Source: Aquatica leii (Eukaryota; Arthropoda; Insecta; Coleoptera; Lampyridae). From it: a stretch of DNA of 64,000 bases. The stretch covers positions 37,393,117 through 37,457,116 of the forward strand of contig CM069436.1 of the NCBI GenBank assembly GCA_035610365.1. Reading direction: 5' to 3'. Position numbers and translations under genes: made by a program. The notes under the pieces were generated by a model, which was not told where the DNA came from, searched no databases, and worked only from the letters and a program-made list of their open reading frames with translations. How positions within the stretch are numbered: the stretch's first letter is position 1; each line of letters starts with the position of its first letter. Shown piece after piece: positions 57,028-64,000 of this stretch.

Positions 57028-58721
57028 TCTATTTATTAAACAAAACAGTTATTTTTATGGCTAAGACGATCAAAAACATCAATTTTTTAATTTGTAAGCT
57101 ATATTATACTTACAATTTAGACTTGTAAGTGTCAATATATTGTTTTACGTGATAACGTTATTTTGTATTCATTTTTATCTTTAATGTCAGCAAATTACTA
57201 AAAAGAAATGTGTAGTTATTAGAACAGTTAATTAAACTTTGCCTTTTTTTTATTTTTTTTTTATTAAGGTTGTCAACAAAATATTTAATGTTACAAGTCC
57301 GTAATTTTCGATTTATTTGACTCAAAATTTTTAATTGTTTTAAAAGTTTTGCTTGTATTAATGCTATGATTTTGCTTTCTAAACGTGTTACTCGGATACA
57401 CGCTGTATGTATTTACTGCTTTCTAACCAATAAAAAATTAGTTTTTTGTTCTGAATTTCAGATATTGTTATTATTCGGTTATTGTTATCAAAAACTCTAA
57501 GACCTAACGTAATTCTATTAAGCGGTGTGCACTGTATTATAGTTGGTGATAATGATCAATATCTTTTTACTTTTTAACTTAAAATTAAAACATTGAGAAT
57601 TGTATTATTATTCTTAATGATTTTAGCATTGTGTCAATACGTTGATCTGACAACTAATACTAACGGTATTTATTACACACACAAAAATCATTAGTTTTAA
57701 TTGCACAAAGTTGCACTAATTTTTAAAATTGGTAGTAATGATTAATAATGTATTGCCGTAAGGTGAAAAAACTACTTGTCAGTTATGTATTGTTTACATT
57801 AAATTGAAAAATAATCCTGACACTTATTTTATTAACCTTCGAATTTACCACTCGAATCTTAACTAAGTCGACGTAAATAATGCGATTTTTAAGTTAAGCA
57901 TTACAAAATGATGCATATTTTTATCTTTGAAGAACTTAATGTCAAATGTTGAATTTGTTAAGGCAAAAGTTTGAGTAGCATTATGGTAAACAGTGGCGGC
58001 TCGTAAGGTCAAGCGTAGGATAAACTACATTTTTAAAAATGCTTGTAAGTAATGTGAACGTTTTCAGATATCTTTAAAGCATTATGTAGGTAACGATCAA
58101 AATATTTTGAAGTTAATAATTAAATTCCGTAAAGCAATGCATATAAAGTGCAAAAACTTTTTTTAAAATTTTTTCATTTAAATGTTTCAAGTTTGTCCTA
58201 CATCCTAACCTCGCCTGTTTTATTGGCGCCATCAAAATAAAACAATATACATAGAAAAAAATCAAGGTATGTATCATATCACTTCTACATCCCGACTTAT
58301 TCGTATTATAAACCGCACTAGAAAAATGCAGTGTAAAGAACTACGTTTTGAAGTTTTATCTGTTTGATTTAGTTCTAAATTTGGAGTAGGCTTTCCGAGA
58401 GATTTTATTTCATTCATTTCATTACCTTAGTTTTTAGTGATTTATTTTTTATGAATGGATTAGATGTCTTACTTTAAAACCATCTTTAAGTTATTTACAA
58501 CGTATGTATGTACATGATACATTTGTGTATTGTAATAATGAATACAAAATAATAAACACATACACTTTTTAACTGTTTGTTTGAACAAAAATTTTGACGT
58601 ACATAGGTGTAGTAGTACATTATACTAAATAATTTAAATTTGCCATGATTAAATTTACATTAAAATAATTTTAAAAAAACAGTTTGGGTTTGCAATTTAA
58701 AAATTAAAGATTTGAAACCTA

Positions 58722-60345
58722 CGTTACGGTAAGATTTAATTGGCAACACAATTTACAAGAAAATGCAATGGTTTCGGTGGCTCAGCCTTAGTAGGCACAA
58801 TGGGGTTGGTAAGTTAAAAAGAGTAAAAGTAGAATGCTTATGAGTACTAATGGACAGAAAAAGAGAATGAGAATTAGGGCGCCACGTAAGTTCTGCAGAA
58901 GATAGGGCTGATAATAAAAACTACGAAGAGATTAGCAGCTTTAAGAGTGAACGGCGAAATTAATAAGCTAACAATAGGCTTCACTAGATTGTATTGAAAC
59001 AAAAAAAAATTATAACATAAATGTACCCGTAGGGGTGTATTGTCATACAAAAGTAACTTAAATATCGGATTATCTACAGAAAAACTATATCTAATTTACC
59101 TTTAGATAAGCGAAAACAAAATATTGAAACAAAATTACGTTAATAAACGAATTTGAAAGTAATTCAGGATACGAGTGATACAAATGGGGAGCAAGTAATT
59201 AATTAACCAGTAAAGCTTACCTTGAGATAACTTCGGAATATTTTCTTTGATCAAAGAGTATTCTGAGGTGTGTTATCTAAACAGAAGGAATTATACAAAA
59301 GTGAACCAAAAAAAATGGTTTGGTCCGAACATGAAATTGTAATTACTCACTTGCAGTATGAGCAATCGAATACTGAAAAAAAAATGGTATTTTGAATTTA
59401 AATGAGTATAAACAAACGATTAAGGTAAATGAGATTAACAAAATTATTAACAGTTATAAACTTTTAGGAAAAAAATTGAATAAGTAAGTGAATTTTTAAA
59501 CTTAATGTCAAATGTTAAATAAAGACAATATTTACGGTGAAATTGAAATAATTAAAAGTTATGACGTAATCGTATAAATCAAATGTTAGTAAACTGGTAA
59601 TTGAGTATAACAAGTTAGTTAAATTTTAGAATAAATCAATATAGCACAGGTAGATTTAACATATCGTTACCTCGAACCCGGACTGCAGTTTCTTCGCTAC
59701 GGTGTTGACCAGAAGAAATGAGGGTAACTCTTCACGATGACGGCGGGTGTACCAAATGTTGCACAATAATTTGCAAGAATATCGAAGACGGAGATGACGA
59801 CAGTCGATGTGGAAAAAAAATAAAGTAAAACGGTAAAATTCTTGAACTAATGTCCAAGCGTCGGAGGTAAATAGTCGTTAACACTGCACTTGAATGCTTT
59901 TATTTCCATAAAAAGTTACGTATAATGATTATTGGAGATAAGCAGATGATCCCAATCGGTCATTTATTTGTCGATGACCCGATGTATCCGGTGTAATTAC
60001 CGATTTTTAGAAATGTAGATCAAACGACTGGCAATCAAGAACGTAGAACAGTGAAATAACAAAATCTATCTCTCGGCTCAATTTATGAAAAACAAAAAAA
60101 ACGCCCTTAACGCAAACAAAAAAGGTTTATTTTTAGACGAATGTATAGTCACGTAGTACAACAATGTAAATTCCTTATGCAGGTTCAGAAAATCTGTAAC
60201 GAATCTACAGCGACTTGCGAGGGTAGAGAGTGAATGTTTACAGATGTGAAATATTACATCATCCGACCGTGAAGTTTCAAAGTTAAAATTTCTTTAGAGT
60301 AAATAAAATGCAGATAAGAGCAATTAAATTACGCGGAGCGTAACA
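58722..60345 (-). repeat. LTR of the old gypsy copy
   Basis: Homologous over its full length to the 1.56-kb LTRs, with the same CGGAGCGTAACA end but many substitutions and indels. The other end reads CGTTACGG instead of TGTTACGG. Confidence 0.85.
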
Positions 60346-62035
60346 CATTTTTGATTTTAAAGAGACCAAAAAATTTTAGAGCAAGTTTAGCATTAAGGAA
60401 TTTACTAGCATCAGACAGTACAAAATTACGTTTCCATACAGAATCGTTTTGTTTATAAGTAACAGCGCGTTTCCGCAGATTATAGCGATTTTGAGTACGT
60501 TGAGTAGATTGTTTTATTTTAAACAAGATATCAGTACGTAAATTTTCATAAAATTCTTTAGTACGGGTAGTTACAATAGGATTAGGATTAATATAAGGAA
60601 TTTTATCATCAAGGGAAGTTTTAAACGTATTACCAAAAAGTATGTGTTTGCGGCCACAGAATGCGAAATATGGAGCATAGTCAGTTATCTCATGCTTTGA
60701 AGTTCAAATTGCGCAACCAATTTTTGACAGATTTACATCCCAAGAGCGTTGGTTTTCTTTAATGTATGAAGCCATCATGCTTTTAAGTACTTTATTGTAT
60801 TTGCCCCGGGGTGATATTTAGCAGTGTATAGGTTTTAGGTTTGGTATTGAGTACATAATTTAAAAAATTCCTTACTACGAAATTGGGCACCATTGCCAGT
60901 GATGAGATATTGAGGCGTACCAAATAACAAAAAAATCTGTTCTTCAATAATTTTACAAATTTTAGAAGCAGTAGCAGTGCGTAGAAAAAAAACATGGAAA
61001 CTTAGTAAAATAGTCAACGATAACAAAAATATAGCAATTTCCTGTGGAAGAACGAGGTAAAGGACCAACAATGTCACAAATCAGCACTTGCCAAGAGCGA
61101 GTAAGAGTTGCTCGAGGAGAGAATAAACCAGGTTGTGTTTTTTGTTCGATTTTATGAGCAGCACAAGTATGACAGTTACAAATATATCTAGCTATATCAG
61201 CAAGAAGATTTAGCCAATAAAAAAATTTATTAACACGACTTAAGGTCTTAGTTACGACGCAGTGACCACAAGTGAGTGGATCGTGGTTTTGGCAAATGAT
61301 CTGAGTAGATAGATTTTTGGAACAACTACTCTCCAATTACCTAAAATAATGTCTGCGAGACCTGAAGAATTAAGATGTTTATAAAGCAAATTGTTTTCGA
61401 TACAACAAAGAGGAAACTTGTTAGAATTAGTAGAAACCTTCTCAATCAATTTAAGGTACCAGGGATCAGCGATAGGCAGATTAATAGAAGGTATAGTATT
61501 AGTGATAGTGATTTCGCAAAGTTCAGAAACAGCTCTAGACAACATATCAGGAACAACGTGATTCTTTCCTTTACGATGGATAATTGAGAAGTTGGAGTCG
61601 TAAAGCCCAACGAGCCAAACGTCCATAGGGATTCTAAAGTTTATTAAGCCACATAAGAGAGTGATGGTCAGTAATTACAGTGAAGTGACTACCTTCGATG
61701 TAAGCACGAAATTTCTCAACAGCCCAAAGGACAGCTAAGAATTCTTTCTCTGTAGTAGAATATTTGGTTTTTGGTTTAGTTAATGAGCGACTGATGTAAG
61801 CGATAACTTTCTCTCCATCAGGACCTTCCTTAAACTTAAACTTAAAACAGCACCTAGGCCATAATTAGAAGTATCAGTTTGAATAGTGAAAGGCAAAGTA
61901 AAATCTGGACAAAAAAGTATTGGAGCAGAAATGAGTTGTTGTTTTAGGAAAGAGAAGGCTTCTACGCATTCAGAAGACCAGAAAAAAGGAATATTTTTCC
62001 GAGTCAAATTAGTTAAGGGAGCTAAAACAGTTGAA
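60346..62035 (-). pseudogene. Gypsy pol fragment, RNase H to integrase
   Basis: Starts in the late RT/RNase H region (IPFFWSSECVEAFSFLKQQL, then QTDTSNYGLGAVL, where the RNase H TDAS reads TDTS). It passes through the integrase zinc finger (HDPLTCGHCVVTKTLSRVNK, CNCHTCAAHK) and the core (CDIVGPLPRSSTGN, then ITGNGAQFRS, where the second catalytic Asp reads Gly). It ends in SKFLNAKLALKFFGLFKIK. At least six frameshifts or stops. Same family as 26533-29886. Confidence 0.85.
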
Positions 62036-62091
62036 AAATTTCGAAGTTAAAATTTCTTCAAAGTAAATAAAATGCAGATAAGAGCAATTAA
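62036..62091 (-). repeat. Scrap of second LTR
   Basis: TTTCGAAGTTAAAATTTCTT through ATAAGAGCAATTAA matches 60274-60328 in the same orientation; the terminal CGCGGAGCGTAACA is missing. It shows a deletion joined pol to the inner part of an LTR. Confidence 0.7.
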
Positions 62092-62491
62092 AAAGCTACT
62101 AAAAAGACACTCATTGCGGATTAACAATAAAGATAAAATAATATCATTTGAACATGTGCAGGCGTTCAAAAATACTAGTATCAATTTTATTTTATTGTTT
62201 TATTTTCGTTGATTTCAACTTTTAGCAACAGCGTTCGAAGTTTATTAAATAAAAATTGTTCAGTACCTTTTTGCATTTTTTGAAAACAAATAAAACAAAA
62301 AAACTAAAAACAACTAACGACAATACTACTAAGCTACTGATTAATTGAAAACTTTTTGACAGCTTACTTGGTAAAACACTCCGATTCTAAAATCACCAAA
62401 ACAACTACACGATAAATTTGAACACAAACAGAAAAAGTAATTTATTTTTGTTTATTTAGATGTAAAAAATTATAGAACATATACAGTGCGT

Positions 62492-62614
62492 ATTTTAATG
62501 ATTGTCCGGTGTTTGAATTTGCCGCGTCGTCATTCTAGTAACTATAATCAAACAATGTTGGTTCGTTGACGAATAAACAAGCGGCAAATTCAAACACCGG
62601 ACAATCATTAAAAT
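62492..62614. repeat. Perfect 34-bp inverted repeat with 55-bp spacer
   Basis: Left arm 62492-62525, right arm 62581-62614, both containing GATTGTCCGGTGTTTGAATT or its complement. Imperfect pairing extends several bases outward. Size and shape fit a MITE or a strong hairpin. No target duplication could be fixed. Confidence 0.7.
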
Positions 62615-62725
62615 TTACACCGTATAAAAAATGAATGAAAAGCGTCCCACTATTGGGCGAGAATTGACGACTAGTACTTAATCATCGGCCAAAGATATGG
62701 CTAAGATCGCGAATGATAACACCAT

Positions 62726-62821
62726 GCCAAACGTGGCAATCAAGTATCGGCTAAGCGTGTCAACTAAGTATGAGCCAAACGTGTCAACCAAAAATTAGCC
62801 AAACATGGCAACTTAGTATGG
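62726..62821 (+). repeat. 24-bp tandem repeat, four units
   Basis: Units start at 62726, 62750, 62774 and 62798, with consensus about GCCAAACGTGTCAACTAAGT plus ATGA. A partial unit follows at 62822 (GCCACGCCTGG), and a weaker one may precede at 62687. Unit identity is about 70-85 percent. Confidence 0.7.
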
Positions 62822-62982
62822 GCCACGCCTGGAAAACAAGATTTATACAGTGCTTCTAAATAACGTCTGTTTATTGCAATACTTGAAAAACGATAAATTT
62901 TATTTCCTAAATACAAAATCAATAATCATTTAGTCATGTTAAATAAAAAAAATATTAACATAATAATAAAAATAAATGTATA

Positions 62983-63460
62983 AGTGTTTAATGGCAGAGC
63001 CATCTCATAGTATAATTGCACTATGTGTCTAAAGTTAACTGTAAATAGCTATAAACGACGGTATACACGTTGAATTAGTTTAACACCCGCGAAATTTAAA
63101 ATCAACTGAATAATTCGTCGGAATAAAACCACAACGTAAAAAGACATTGGGGGTAAGCAATGTCAAAGCAATTGTGCAAACGCCACCAGAGTAAACTACT
63201 GGACGGCCGTTTCCTTTTGGGGCTCATCAGCAATAGAAGAAACACTCTAATGTAGTTCCTACAATTGCATTGACGCCCCTTATAGCTTATATTTAAGTAC
63301 GACGAAGTTACAATTCAAAAGTGTTTAATGGCGGAGCCATCTCAAAGTATAATTTTGCTATGTGTCTAAAGTTAACTGTAAATAGCTATAAACGACGGTA
63401 AGCACGTTGAATTAGTTTAACACCCGCGAAATTCAAAATCAGCTTTGAATAATTCGTCGG
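62983..63460. repeat. Tandem repeat with 337-bp period, one full and one partial unit
   Basis: 62984-63121 recurs at 63321-63460 at about 90 percent identity (shared words CTAAAGTTAACTGTAAATAG, TGAATTAGTTTAACACCCGC, TAATTCGTCGG). The first unit continues to 63320 and contains a hammerhead at 63196-63236. The second is cut or replaced after 63460. Non-coding. Confidence 0.7.
63196..63236 (-). ncRNA. Hammerhead ribozyme in tandem unit, stem II shortened
   Basis: Minus strand: CTATTG (stem I), CTGATGAG core, CCCCAAAAGG (weak stem II), AAAC, GGCCGTC (short stem III and GUC triplet), CAGTAG (stem I). Stem I pairs over 6 bp including one G-U. Compared with the copy at 19141, two bases are missing between stem II and AAAC, so the core G may be borrowed from stem II and activity is doubtful. 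Predicted cleavage between 63202 and 63201. Confidence 0.6.
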
Positions 63461-64000
63461 GATTTAACATCCGTCCAGTAGTTGCGCACTTGTCAACATA
63501 AACGTCAAATTATTTTTGAGAGATTTTGAGACTTTGAGGGCCTCCTAGTCTCTGTTCGAGCAATTAAAATGTTGTATTTAACTCGTTCTTGTCTAAATTG
63601 GACGCTTTTTCCTTCGAGGACTTTTTAAACCCTTGTTTTACTCTTGGGAAAAAAAGCGTATAATTTACACAGAAACTCGTTAAATAAACTACTATTATCT
63701 ACATAATTGATTTTTGGTACTAACATTTGTGATTCTGTCACATCTAGACTATCTGATATTTTTCCTGTGATAGACCATTTCAATTACAAGTAATTTAATT
63801 TTTGTGTTTTTTTTATTGTCCACAATTTCTAGGCGTCCCACAATAATATTTCTACCATTACTTCTCTTGTATTATTCTTATTTATAACGAATATACTTTT
63901 GTTCTACCGCAATAAATTTAGAGCTCTAATTACTTTTTTGATTGTATTTTATGTCTAATCTTTGGTTTTCCTAATCTGTTTCTGTTTAATAATTATCCTA
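63461..64000. other. Gene-free right edge
   Basis: No gene seen. CCGTCCAGTAGTT at 63471-63483 is the inverse of a piece of the hammerhead unit (63195-63207), suggesting a further rearranged copy. Confidence 0.3.

Larger units (their letters stand above)
52709..58721. other. Gene-free AT-rich stretch
   Basis: No gene is supported. Apart from the repeats listed separately it holds an 18-bp inverted pair (55265-55282 and 55338-55355, TAGAATATTTATTCTA type), a 20-bp direct duplication (CAGTATGTACTGCAAATATA at 56241 and 56261), and an orphan hammerhead-like motif at 56988-57027. Confidence 0.35.
58722..62091 (-). mobile_element. Old, deleted gypsy element related to the intact one
   Basis: One LTR (58722-60345), a pol piece (60346-62035) and a short scrap of the other LTR (62036-62091), all on the minus strand and all clearly related to 24669-33062. 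Gag, protease, most of RT, the 3' end of pol, and the region around the PPT are missing, and pol abuts the LTR end directly. Confidence 0.85.

Noticed and set aside
62726..62821. Regular repeat that could suggest a CRISPR array
   Set aside because: Units are contiguous without spacers, imperfect, and the context is eukaryotic.

Overview
This looks like AT-rich euchromatic or intergenic DNA from an animal, most likely an insect. The evidence is the repertoire of decayed mobile elements (piggyBac, Helitron, DUF4817-type mariner relative, BEL/Pao, Ty3/gypsy and Penelope-like elements) and splice-site-bounded introns of about 50 nt in one transposase. No host protein-coding gene, rRNA or tRNA could be supported. 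Nearly every recognisable coding segment belongs to a transposable element, and only one element, a Ty3/gypsy retrotransposon, looks intact.

Layout, left to right. 1-1850: two Penelope-like (PLE) GIY-YIG fragments and a PLE tail. 2539-4385: piggyBac pseudogene with a readable 3' end. 6850-7500: another PLE GIY-YIG remnant and tail. 9120-13160: a nearly full-length but frameshifted Helitron on the minus strand (zinc finger, HUH Rep, Pif1-type helicase), with a second Helitron helicase scrap at about 16860-17160. 17920-18950: second piggyBac remnant. 19105-19201: a short element carrying the best hammerhead ribozyme of the window. 19390-23800: a PLE reverse transcriptase on the minus strand, split by a TIR-flanked, intron-containing DDE_3-type transposon (20141-23361). 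That transposon in turn contains a plus-strand PLE fragment and a roughly 300-bp palindrome. 23811-24452: BEL/Pao integrase remnant. 24669-33062: complete Ty3/gypsy element on the minus strand with near-identical 1.56-kb LTRs, ATTT target duplication, PBS, PPT, intact gag and intact pol. 37005-37540: mariner-like remnant. 38400-39762: decayed copy of a metazoan mobile-element-like family I cannot name. 41530-43100: two PLE fragments facing away from each other. 43530-44018: unidentified hydrophilic coding remnant. 44-58.7 kb: mostly featureless AT-rich DNA with short repeats. 58722-62091: old, internally deleted relative of the gypsy element. 62.5-63.5 kb: a cluster of inverted and tandem repeats, including a 337-bp tandem unit that contains a second hammerhead.

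The most interesting theme is self-cleaving RNA. Hammerhead-like cores (CUGANGA, stem II, GAAAC) recur about nine times on both strands. Three lie 280-500 bp downstream of PLE GIY-YIG fragments, which agrees with the known presence of hammerheads in PLE repeats. Two others (19141-19184 and 63196-63236) have closable stems I and flanks related to each other but no PLE coding sequence nearby, and one lies inside a tandem array. That pattern resembles non-autonomous retrozyme-like elements. All RNA calls rest on motif and hand pairing only.
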